Positions 1 to 7,282 of a stretch of 14,643 nt of DNA are shown in pieces. How positions within the stretch are numbered: the first letter of the stretch is position 1; each line of letters opens with the position of its first letter. Source of the stretch: Pseudomonadota bacterium (GTDB taxonomy: Bacteria > Pseudomonadota > Gammaproteobacteria > Legionellales > Legionellaceae); NCBI GenBank assembly GCA_021807845.1, contig JAKBCM010000016.1, positions 1 to 14,643 on the forward strand, in the 5' to 3' direction. The notes beneath the pieces were generated by a model. The model made no database searches and was not told where the DNA came from. It worked only from the letters and a program-made list of their open reading frames with translations. A program made the position numbers and the translations under genes.

Positions 1-2
1 AA

Positions 3-2747
3 ATCCTCATCTCTCATGACATGCAAATTTCAGAAGCTCAATTGCAAGACATGTTAAAGACGGTGGTTTTACCAACAGGGTCAAAACGAGAAGTCATGGA
101 CTTTTTGCAGCAAGTGATGGCTCATAGTCGTGTCAATTCACAGATCTTAGAAGCGGTTATCTCGATTGCGTGCAAGCTAGGATTAGGATCAAGCGATATT
201 TTTTGGCATGATTTTGCACTTTTACAATGGCAGGAGCTTGAGCCTTCCCAATTATCGACTCTTTTTATCCATTTGTGTCCGGGAGCTCGTGATCTCTTAC
301 TCAAAGGGACAACATTTATCCTCAATAAAGAAAAGATTGTGGCTAAATTGATGGTTGGATGTCAAGAACCTATCATCTTCAGTATGCTGCTTGAGAATTC
401 CTATATTGATTTAACTGCTGAACAACTCTTGCAATGTGTGGCAGTCTTAGAAAATAAGGCCTCATTGGAGGTATTCGTGAGCATTGCTTGTCACCAAGCA
501 TCAGATAAAGAAGTGTGGCGAGCGATAGTTAAAGCGAGCAAAGCACCAATGGACGAATCATTGGTAAAAGTGTTGTGCAGACAAGAGGCATTTTTCACTG
601 ATGTTGATCTGATTTCTCTACTTCTTAATAAGAGTTATGAGAATACTCGACAAATGATCCTCTTGGCACTATCGTTGAATGTTCACTCCTCCCTTCCCAT
701 GATGAACTTGATGATTCATGAGAACCAAAACCCTATGGATATAGGGGTATACCTGAACATCTTGTCGACATGTCAACATCAGTTAGAAGAAGAACATCTC
801 ATCAGTATGTACATGAAGTTATCAGAGCAGTCTGAATCTTTGCAAATGAAAACATTAGAAGTGTCTAATTTGTTGCAACAGACCTTAAATCATCCAGAAG
901 GAAAAGAGAATCTTCTTGAAACAGTCTATAAGTGTGCTGTGAAGTTCACTGGATCAGGGATGAGTGATTTTTGGCGAAATAGGCAAGATTGGGAACGTCT
1001 GAATCCAGAGGCATTGTGTACATTGTTTATAGAAGCACCAGAAGATGTCAGGGTGTCTCTATTTCAGTCTGTCGTATTTGAAGTATATCGCAGTGATATC
1101 CTCAATGTGCTTATCACGAAAGGAGATGTGAATTTACATCGTATATTACTTCTGACGAAAGAACTCAACCTCACCTCGGTTGAGCTTTGGAACATAGTTA
1201 TGTGTTTGCAAGATGCAAAACGAGAGGCCATGCTTCATTTGGTTTTAAACCATAGAGCGCTTGATGTATTTGTGTTGGAAAAGATGATTGAGACTTTAGG
1301 CGCTTCTCTTAAGGACGCAGTGTTAGATGCTTTGGTTAATAAAGAGATGTTCTTCACACATCCTAAGCTTGTAGAGCAGTTACTCAAGAAAACATCAGGA
1401 CCGGCTCATCTTATAGTTGTATCAAATTTAAGTAGTCTTCTCACTATTGAATCGCAAGTGGCAAAACTTCTTATTTTTGAAACAGACGATAAGCGTGTGT
1501 TGCAAACCATCATAGAACGTACAAGACATTTTAAGGACGATGAACTGATAGAGGCATTGTTTAATAATGAGACCGTGATAACAAGTGATGTTCTTATCAA
1601 GACATGGCTGCAAAAATTACCTAAAGAAAATCGTGATGAGATCATGTTTCGGTTGTCTAACCTTGAGTGGCTGAATAATGATGTGTTAGTGGTGATTGTA
1701 AAGGAGACAGTCGATCCAGAGATTTTGCAACATGTGATTGAACATCTCTCTTTTCCGGAGAATGGAGCGTTAAGCGCACTCCTTGAAAAAAAGGAAGTGA
1801 TAGAAAATCCTCATCTGGTTCAACACTTGCTGAAACAATTGAAAGAGAAAGATGTTGACTTTGTGTTAATTAAATTGGCTGAAAATTCAAATCTATCATC
1901 ACCAGTAGTTCATGGTATCATTCAAGTACTTGTAGAAAGCGGCATGACCGATCACGTTTTAGAATTTTTTAGTGCCCATCTAGAGAGAGAACATTTAGAC
2001 AGTCTGCTTAAAAATGGCATTAACGAACCAAGTGTACTCAAAAATCTTAACTCCTTTTTGTTATTTTTCCTTAATCATCCAAAAACAGATGCATCTCTGG
2101 TGAAAGACATCATGAGCTTTGCCTTGCATCAAATTCCACCAAACTCTACTTTTTGGGAATCACTTCCTGAGAAATGGATCAAACTGGATTGGAATGATGA
2201 GGGGCTTTGGCAAAGATCAGAAGATGAATTAAAAGAGCTGATACAATCAATGCATCATATAGAGGAACTTAATTTAGCTAACAACTCATTAAGCAAAAAG
2301 GATCCTGTAAAACTGGCTGAAGTTTTTGCATCTCTGGGGCCTAAATTGACGAAAATCAATTTGAGTCAGAATATGTTAGATGAGCAATTTATGCCTAAAA
2401 TTCTAGAGCTCCTGCCCAAAAGCGTTCAATTCATAGCCTATGAAGATGACGAATTCAAACCCAGAGCAGAGATTGAGGCTTTGTTTACTGATTACTCTTT
2501 TTATTTCAATTGTCTTGCAGGGCTTGCACTTGTTGCTGGAGGGGCCGCTCTCATTGTGGGTATCGTCGCGTTAAGTCCAGTGATGGCAGGAATTGGATTT
2601 GCAGTGGTGGCCACGGTTTTGATTGCCGCGACACTTTCACACTATGGATTCTTTGCCCCCAAACCCTCACCTAAAATGGTTGATGCGCTTGTGGATGAAG
2701 ATATGAACTTGCCAAGTAATAACTCGCCAAGTTATGCAGAAGGGTGA
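3..2747 (+). CDS. Large alpha-helical repeat protein with C-terminal LRRs and membrane hairpin, 5' end probably outside window
   Basis: Not a recognised named gene. The frame is open to the left edge; the first ATG is at 21 (908 codons from there) but has no Shine-Dalgarno. Residues are numbered from that ATG. Nearly all of it looks helical. A module with a conserved FW pair and nearby W occurs three times (about 29-81, 285-337, 680-730). Between them lie units of about 75 residues (91-167, 183-261, 346-421, 437-511, 512-585, 586-660, part of another from 661), each opening like ALFNNE or ALLEKK. Two RI-like leucine-rich repeats follow (747-807, LNLANNSL and INLSQNML). Then come a glycine-rich hydrophobic hairpin (about 831-850 and 854-873) and a polar 30-residue tail. 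There is no N-terminal signal peptide in the visible part. Such helical-repeat/LRR/hairpin layouts are common among Legionella secreted effectors, so a host-directed or membrane-anchored scaffold is a reasonable guess, not shown. Confidence 0.8.
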   Translation: MLISHDMQISEAQLQDMLKTVVLPTGSKREVMDFLQQVMAHSRVNSQILEAVISIACKLGLGSSDIFWHDFALLQWQELEPSQLSTLFIHLCPGARDLLLKGTTFILNKEKIVAKLMVGCQEPIIFSMLLENSYIDLTAEQLLQCVAVLENKASLEVFVSIACHQASDKEVWRAIVKASKAPMDESLVKVLCRQEAFFTDVDLISLLLNKSYENTRQMILLALSLNVHSSLPMMNLMIHENQNPMDIGVYLNILSTCQHQLEEEHLISMYMKLSEQSESLQMKTLEVSNLLQQTLNHPEGKENLLETVYKCAVKFTGSGMSDFWRNRQDWERLNPEALCTLFIEAPEDVRVSLFQSVVFEVYRSDILNVLITKGDVNLHRILLLTKELNLTSVELWNIVMCLQDAKREAMLHLVLNHRALDVFVLEKMIETLGASLKDAVLDALVNKEMFFTHPKLVEQLLKKTSGPAHLIVVSNLSSLLTIESQVAKLLIFETDDKRVLQTIIERTRHFKDDELIEALFNNETVITSDVLIKTWLQKLPKENRDEIMFRLSNLEWLNNDVLVVIVKETVDPEILQHVIEHLSFPENGALSALLEKKEVIENPHLVQHLLKQLKEKDVDFVLIKLAENSNLSSPVVHGIIQVLVESGMTDHVLEFFSAHLEREHLDSLLKNGINEPSVLKNLNSFLLFFLNHPKTDASLVKDIMSFALHQIPPNSTFWESLPEKWIKLDWNDEGLWQRSEDELKELIQSMHHIEELNLANNSLSKKDPVKLAEVFASLGPKLTKINLSQNMLDEQFMPKILELLPKSVQFIAYEDDEFKPRAEIEALFTDYSFYFNCLAGLALVAGGAALIVGIVALSPVMAGIGFAVVATVLIAATLSHYGFFAPKPSPKMVDALVDEDMNLPSNNSPSYAEG

Positions 2748-2808
2748 TAGGATCAACACATTTGACACGCCCTAAATGTAGTCAACCATCTCAAGCGAGG
2801 AGAAACCA

Positions 2809-3114
2809 ATGCTGGTTACATTCTATTCTGATGCGTATGAAAACATCACCATGTTTGGTGATGTGGCGCATCGATTGTTAATCATGATGGGACAAAGTGG
2901 CACAGTACCTGGCGCAATTTTGGCTAAGGATGTGTCTAAAGCTTTAACGAATTTGAATAACGCAATCGATAGAGAAAAGAAAATCATCCCTCCAAAACCT
3001 GAGAAGGGCGATGATGAGGATGAAGAAGCGGTGAGCATCGCTCATCGAGCTTTGCCTTTGCTTGAATTACTGAGTCATGCTGAGAAAAAAAAATGTGATG
3101 TGTTGTGGAAATAG
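2809..3114 (+). CDS. DUF1840 family protein
   Basis: A 101-residue soluble protein that matches the DUF1840 family by its opening (MLVTFYSDAYENITMFGDVA), the following LLIMMG segment and the small-residue stretch with an acidic run (GDDEDEE, about 67-73) before a C-terminal helical part. The family's function is not known. The start is supported by a strong Shine-Dalgarno GAGGAG at 2797-2802, six bases before the ATG. It lies 61 bp after the repeat-protein gene and only 6 bp before the ABC-F gene, so it is probably co-transcribed with the latter. No signal peptide or membrane segment is visible. The family assignment comes from recognition of the N-terminal pattern and has not been searched. 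Confidence 0.8.
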   Translation: MLVTFYSDAYENITMFGDVAHRLLIMMGQSGTVPGAILAKDVSKALTNLNNAIDREKKIIPPKPEKGDDEDEEAVSIAHRALPLLELLSHAEKKKCDVLWK

Positions 3115-3120
3115 CCAATT

Positions 3121-4977
3121 ATGATTACCCTTCGCCAAGCCACATTGTCTCGTGGCAATAAGATTTTACTGGCTAATGCGAGTGTTCATCTCTATGCGAA
3201 GCAAAAAATCGGATTGGTGGGAAGGAATGGTTGTGGTAAATCAAGTTTTTTTAGTTTACTACTGGGGGAACTCTCAACCGATCTGGGTGAATGCCATATC
3301 AATCCTCATTTGCGAGTCAGCCATCTTTCACAACAACTCCCAGACAGTGAAGAGCGCGCTCTCGATTTTGTCCTGGCGGGAGATGATGTTTATCAACAGC
3401 TGATAAAGCGCCTTTTTGATGCCGAACAAGCGGGCGATGATCATAGTGTCCTTAACTGCCATGAACAGCTGAATCAGATAGGGGGCTACAGTAAACCTGC
3501 TCAAGCTGCATCAATTATGGCAGGCCTTGGTTTCAAAGCGAAAGATGGAGAGGCTCCAGTCAATCATTTTTCAGGTGGTTGGCGAATGCGGCTTAATTTA
3601 GCACGGTGTTTGATGAAGCCTGCTGATTTACTGTTATTGGATGAGCCTACCAATCATCTAGACATGGAAGCGATTTTTTGGCTTGAAAAATGGTTAAAAC
3701 TCTATTCTGGAAGCATCATTTTAATCTCACATGATAGGGAATTTTTAGATGCGTTTGTGACGCATATTTTACATATCGATTCAGAAGCTATCTCATTATA
3801 TCCAGGAAATTACACTCGATTTGAACACATTCGTGCAGAACAGTTGCAAGTAGCAGAAGCTCAATATGAGAAGCAACAGACCAAAATCAATCATATGATG
3901 GATTATGTTCAACGATTTCGTGCCAAGGCATCAAAGGCCAAACAAGCACAAAGTCGTCTCAAATCCATTGCTAAAATGGATGTGTTGATAAAAGCGCATA
4001 TCGACTCTCCGTTTTCTTTTGAGTTTTATCCAACAAAACGTCTTAATCCCCCCATTCTCAAATGCGATCAAGTGACAGCGGGCTATCTGCCTTCTGCTCC
4101 TATTCTTAACAAAGTGAATATCATTTTAAACCCAGGAGACAGAATTGCGCTACTTGGTCCTAATGGGGAGGGGAAGTCAACGTTGATTAAAACGTTAACC
4201 GGCCAATTGCTGCCTTTATCTGGGACAATCCATCGTTCTACCCATTTGAACATAGGTTATTATGCACAGCATCAGCTTGAACAATTGGATTGTCAATTAA
4301 GTCCTATCCAAACCATCCAATCGTTGACACCTGATGCGAGAGAGGAAACCATCCGCACTTATTTGGGTGGTTTTAACTTTATAGGTGATATGGCAACCCA
4401 TCCTATCTTGCATTTTTCAGGTGGAGAGAAGGCACGTCTTGCCTTAGCAAAGCTTGTGTGGTTGAAACCCAATCTGTTGTTATTAGATGAACCGACCAAT
4501 CATCTAGATTTAGATATGCGTGCAGCCATTGAAATCGCCTTGCAAAGTTTTGAGGGCGCTTTGGTACTGATATCGCATGATAGGCATTTATTAAGATCGG
4601 TTGTTAATGATTTTTATCTTGTGTATCAAAAAGAAGTGCAACCATTTCAGGGTGATCTGGATGATTATCATCAATGGTTACAAAGTCAAGACGCGAGTAG
4701 GCAAGGCTCCAAAGACAATAGCACGGCAAAATCAAATGAAACGCACCGTGAAAAACGAAGTTTACAAAATCAATTGAAAAAGCTTGAACAATTGATGGTT
4801 CAATATCAAGCAGATATTCTGGAGGTTGAGGAACGCTTGGCACAACCTTCCATGTATGAAGAAGCTGAAGCAAGTCAACTTCAAAGCGTACTGCAAAAAC
4901 GAGAAGACTTAGAAAAACGGTTAACACAAGTTGAAGAAGACTGGTTAATGGTCATGAGTACGCTGGAAAGTTCCTAA
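3121..4977 (+). CDS. yheS: ABC-F ATPase, YheS type
   Basis: A 618-residue protein with two ABC ATPase domains and no membrane segments, the ABC-F layout; members act on the ribosome rather than in transport. Domain 1 has Walker A GRNGCGKSS at 34-42, signature SGGWR at 151-155, Walker B LLLLDEPTNHLD at 170-181 and H-loop SHD at 203-205. The charged interdomain linker (about 235-300, with FRAKASKAKQAQSR) is the ABC-F hallmark. Domain 2 has Walker A GPNGEGKST at 346-354, SGGEK at 433-437, LLLLDEP at 452-458 and SHD at 485-487. A coiled coil fills about 541-612. SGGWRMRLNLA, LGGFNFIGD and the length (E. coli YheS is about 637) fit YheS better than Uup or EttA. The start has only a weak upstream SD and follows DUF1840 by 6 bp. 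All catalytic motifs are intact. Confidence 0.93.
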   Translation: MITLRQATLSRGNKILLANASVHLYAKQKIGLVGRNGCGKSSFFSLLLGELSTDLGECHINPHLRVSHLSQQLPDSEERALDFVLAGDDVYQQLIKRLFDAEQAGDDHSVLNCHEQLNQIGGYSKPAQAASIMAGLGFKAKDGEAPVNHFSGGWRMRLNLARCLMKPADLLLLDEPTNHLDMEAIFWLEKWLKLYSGSIILISHDREFLDAFVTHILHIDSEAISLYPGNYTRFEHIRAEQLQVAEAQYEKQQTKINHMMDYVQRFRAKASKAKQAQSRLKSIAKMDVLIKAHIDSPFSFEFYPTKRLNPPILKCDQVTAGYLPSAPILNKVNIILNPGDRIALLGPNGEGKSTLIKTLTGQLLPLSGTIHRSTHLNIGYYAQHQLEQLDCQLSPIQTIQSLTPDAREETIRTYLGGFNFIGDMATHPILHFSGGEKARLALAKLVWLKPNLLLLDEPTNHLDLDMRAAIEIALQSFEGALVLISHDRHLLRSVVNDFYLVYQKEVQPFQGDLDDYHQWLQSQDASRQGSKDNSTAKSNETHREKRSLQNQLKKLEQLMVQYQADILEVEERLAQPSMYEEAEASQLQSVLQKREDLEKRLTQVEEDWLMVMSTLESS

Positions 4978-4981
4978 TTTT

Positions 4982-5010
4982 TTGTAAAAAAACCAAATCA
5001 ATTGTATAAT
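4982..5010 (+). promoter_or_regulatory. Sigma-70 type promoter for the 5042 gene
   Basis: TTGTAA at 4982-4987 and a perfect TATAAT at 5005-5010 are separated by 17 bp, the ideal spacing. A transcript would start near 5017, about 25 nt ahead of the ATG at 5042. It sits just after the ABC-F stop codon in an AT-rich stretch, so chance similarity is possible, but both boxes and the spacing agree. Confidence 0.55.
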
Positions 5011-5041
5011 TTTAGCGAATATTGTAATTGTCGTATCTTAT

Positions 5042-5284
5042 ATGCCCAAGAAAAGCTCGAAAAAAGATAGAGAGTTTCTGCAGAGGAAAATCTTAGATGG
5101 GAGAGATTTGGAAGCGCTCCCTTCTGAAGAGAAAAAGGCATACCGCTCACTCAGAATTAATGCATCACCAACAAAATTAGATATCAGCTCATATGACAAA
5201 GATAAGTTACATCAAGTCATTCGTGAAGTGAACTGTAATAAGTACAGTGCTATATTCAGGAGATCCCTCGCAAGCTCGGGATGA
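5042..5284 (+). CDS. Small hypothetical protein, C-terminus encoded by a repeat
   Basis: An 80-residue charged protein (many K, E, D and R, beginning MPKKSSKKDREF), predicted soluble, with no family recognised. The ATG lies about 25 nt after the expected start of a well-formed promoter, but no Shine-Dalgarno precedes it, which is odd. The last eight residues (RRSLASSG) and the stop are encoded by the palindromic repeat unit at 5259-5286. The natural C-terminus has therefore probably been replaced or cut by the repeat, and the gene may be the 5' remnant of a longer one. It is convergent with rnc. A real but decayed gene is more likely than an intact one. Confidence 0.45.
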   Translation: MPKKSSKKDREFLQRKILDGRDLEALPSEEKKAYRSLRINASPTKLDISSYDKDKLHQVIREVNCNKYSAIFRRSLASSG

Positions 5285-5286
5285 CG
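5259..5286. repeat. REP-like palindromic repeat unit
   Basis: A 28-bp unit running from GGAGATCCCTCG to GGGATGACG. It closely resembles both arms of the hairpin at 9282-9348, and parts of it (GATCCCT, GGATGAC) recur at 12348-12399. In reverse complement it begins GTCATCCCGAGC, the form of dispersed repeat seen in many proteobacterial intergenic regions. It overlaps the end of the 5042 gene. Confidence 0.65.
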
Positions 5287-5294
5287 GTGCTAAC

Positions 5295-5348
5295 GGAGCA
5301 AGACAAAATCAGTGAACCGCTGTACTAGAGTGTATTGACAATTCATTT
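5295..5348. repeat. Mosaic repeat, modules B then A
   Basis: Module B is GGAGCAAGACAAAATC at 5295-5310, identical over 16 bp to 12405-12420, followed in both copies by a diverged RGT...CGCTGTA. Module A is at 5325-5348 (CTAGAGTGTATTGAC and ATTCATTT) and matches 12309-12332 at 20 of 24 positions. The order here is B-A; at the other copy it is A-B. No transposase or clear terminal inverted repeats are visible, so this is a non-coding dispersed repeat of unknown mobility. Confidence 0.6.
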
Positions 5349-5380
5349 AAAAACATTAAGTTATATTCAAATTTTGTGAC

Positions 5381-5413
5381 CATCTCTCAGGGACAAGCCG
5401 CGTCACGTAGGCA
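5381..5413 (-). repeat. Possible inverted copy of mosaic module C
   Basis: In reverse complement this stretch reads GCCTACGTGACGCGGCTTGT, which can be aligned with CCCTACGTAGCGAGGCGTGT at 12351-12370 with a few substitutions and single-base gaps. It lies 32 bp after module A, between the 5042 gene and the end of rnc. The match is short and imperfect, so this call is tentative. Confidence 0.3.
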
Positions 5414-5440
5414 TTATAGAACAATGAATAGACTCTAGGA

Positions 5441-6115
5441 TCACTTAGTCAATTGTAACAAGAGTTGTTTGGCTGCAATTTGTTCTGCTTTGCGGCGATT
5501 TTCTCCCGAGCCATGTGTAGATATTTTCAAACTTTTAACTTCACACACGACGTGAAATATTTGGTCGTGCTCTTCACCCATAACCTTAGTTAAAGTATAA
5601 GTGGGTAGGGAGCATTTTTGTGCTTGCAGATATTCTTGTAGCTGTGTTTTGGGATCTTTTAGATTCTCATGCAAATTTGGATCATGAAGTCTTGTATGGT
5701 ATAAGTTCAGAATGACGTTTTCTGCGGCATGAAATCCACCATCTAGAAAAATTGCTGCAAATAGGGCTTCTAATGCGTCAGCGAGGATTGAGGAACGTCG
5801 AAACCCCCCACTTTTGAGTTCGCCTTGACCTAAATAGAGAGAGTCACCCAGTTCTATCTCTAGTGCAATTTTTGCTAACATTTCTCCCTTGACCAGAAAT
5901 GCTCGTAATCGGCTGAGTTGCCCTTCACTTTGCTCAGGAAACGTTAAAAACAAGCGATTGGCAATCACAAAGCTTAAGATAGAGTCCCCCAGAAACTCAA
6001 GCCGTTCATTATTGGGTAATCCTGCACTACAGTGAGTTAATGCCTGTTTTAATAAAGCGTTTGATTGAAATGTGTACCCTAATCTTCGTTGTAGTCGTTC
6101 AATGTTATTCTGCAC
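5441..6115 (-). CDS. rnc: Ribonuclease III
   Basis: A 224-residue RNase III, the double-strand-specific endonuclease that cuts rRNA precursors and structured mRNAs. The catalytic domain carries the family signature NERLEFLGD at 36-44. The metal-binding acidic residues known from E. coli are all present: E37, E40 and D44, then E64, D113 and E116. A double-stranded-RNA-binding domain covers about 154-223, ending in the NRRKAEQIAAKQLL helix. The start is GTG at 6115, inside the end of the DUF4845 gene (11-bp overlap). An AGAGG Shine-Dalgarno at 6125-6129 sits nine bases upstream, so translation is probably coupled. It is the last gene of the lepA operon; era, which follows rnc in many proteobacteria, is absent here. 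Confidence 0.96.
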   Translation of the reverse strand: MQNNIERLQRRLGYTFQSNALLKQALTHCSAGLPNNERLEFLGDSILSFVIANRLFLTFPEQSEGQLSRLRAFLVKGEMLAKIALEIELGDSLYLGQGELKSGGFRRSSILADALEALFAAIFLDGGFHAAENVILNLYHTRLHDPNLHENLKDPKTQLQEYLQAQKCSLPTYTLTKVMGEEHDQIFHVVCEVKSLKISTHGSGENRRKAEQIAAKQLLLQLTK

Positions 6116-6494
6116 TCACTTTTACCTCTTGGGTTGCATTAAAATCAAATAGTAATCGAATATTGCCCACAAAGGGACGAATGACTTGATATTTGACAGA
6201 AATACGGAATTGATTCTCCCCATCTGGGGTGATGGCAATTTCATCCGGGGTGATGTTTTCTATGCTATTGACTTCCAATTGATTTAAAAACCTGTCCTGT
6301 AAAACATGGGCATTCGTTAAGGTATCATTGGTAAATTCAGAAGGAGCCAGCGTATTTAATGCTCGCAAAGAACTGGTCACTTCATAATACTCAATATAAA
6401 CAGGAATGATGCGTATGAAGAAAATAGCTAGCATGATCACCACTATCATGGTTAATAGCATCCCAATCAAGGTCATTCCCTTTGTTTTAAGCAT
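6105..6494 (-). CDS. DUF4845 membrane protein
   Basis: A 129-residue protein with a short positive N-terminus (MLKTKGMTLIG), one hydrophobic helix at about 8-30 resembling a type IV pilin-like start, and a periplasmic domain of about 100 residues. This matches the DUF4845 family, which is regularly encoded between lepB and rnc in gammaproteobacteria. Its function is unknown. The pilin-like start suggests it could be a substrate of prepilin-type processing or of the signal peptidase encoded next to it, but neither is shown. A very strong Shine-Dalgarno (GGAGAGGAGA, 6496-6505) precedes the ATG. It lies 22 bp after lepB and overlaps rnc by 11 bp. Confidence 0.85.
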   Translation of the reverse strand: MLKTKGMTLIGMLLTMIVVIMLAIFFIRIIPVYIEYYEVTSSLRALNTLAPSEFTNDTLTNAHVLQDRFLNQLEVNSIENITPDEIAITPDGENQFRISVKYQVIRPFVGNIRLLFDFNATQEVKVSAE

Positions 6495-6516
6495 GTCTCC
6501 TCTCCATTCTTTAATG

Positions 6517-7272
6517 CTATTTGATCAAGTGTCCTATTTTAGACCATCTAACCATATCCGTTTTGCCATTCCAGCTCATCCAAACTAAAAAAGCTTTACC
6601 ACGTAAATATTTATCGGAGACAAACCCCCAAAAACGGCTATCGGCGCTGTCATCACGATTATCTCCCATCATGAAATATTGGCCTGGCGGGACTTCAATC
6701 TCAAAGTCAACGGCTTCTGCATCTGGACGAATGAAAATGTCATGCACAATGCCTTGCAGGTTTTCACTATATTTGGCTACAGCCTTTCCTGAGCTTTCGT
6801 CAGTGGTATAGCCGAGAAAAGTTTGTTTCATTTCCTGGCCATTGATGGTTAGTTTTTTATTGTGGTAGGCTACTTTATCACCAGGAACGCCTATGACCCG
6901 TTTGATATAATCATAAGAAGGATCAGGAGGCCATCTAAATACCGCAATCTCACCCGTTTTAGGGGAGGCGATTGGTACGACTTTCTTTTCCAAGACAGGG
7001 AGTCGAAGCCCATAAGCAAATTTATTGACTGCCAAAAAATCACCCACTAATAACGTGGGTTCTAATGAGCCTGATGGAATGCGAAAAGGTTCGATTAAAA
7101 AGGATCGCAACATCAAGACAATAAAAAAGACAGGGAAAAATGATCGAGAGTATTCAATGATACGCCCGGGTTTTTCTGAAGGGCCACGCTTTTTTGCCCA
7201 GAACATGATATCAAGCAAATAAATACAACCACTGATGAAAGAAAGAAGCACCAACCAAAAAGCAAAATTCAT
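6517..7272 (-). CDS. lepB: Signal peptidase I
   Basis: A 251-residue type I signal peptidase (E. coli LepB is 324), which removes signal peptides from exported proteins at the periplasmic face of the inner membrane. Two N-terminal membrane segments (about 3-20 and 46-62) flank a basic cytoplasmic loop. The catalytic serine is S69 in PSGSLEPTLLVGD, where most homologues have Met after the Ser. The general-base lysine is K124 in DYIKRVIG, and the conserved GDNRDDSADSRFWG box is at 203-216. The start has AGAGG at 7280-7284, seven bases upstream, next to the lepA stop. It lies 10 bp after lepA. The MltB encoded further right has a signal peptide of the kind it would cleave. Confidence 0.96.
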   Translation of the reverse strand: MNFAFWLVLLSFISGCIYLLDIMFWAKKRGPSEKPGRIIEYSRSFFPVFFIVLMLRSFLIEPFRIPSGSLEPTLLVGDFLAVNKFAYGLRLPVLEKKVVPIASPKTGEIAVFRWPPDPSYDYIKRVIGVPGDKVAYHNKKLTINGQEMKQTFLGYTTDESSGKAVAKYSENLQGIVHDIFIRPDAEAVDFEIEVPPGQYFMMGDNRDDSADSRFWGFVSDKYLRGKAFLVWMSWNGKTDMVRWSKIGHLIK

Positions 7273-7282
7273 ACATTAACCT

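Noticed and set aside
2762..2790. TTGACA upstream of DUF1840 as a promoter
   Set aside because: No -10-like box lies 16-18 bp downstream; the region at 2785-2790 reads ACCATC.
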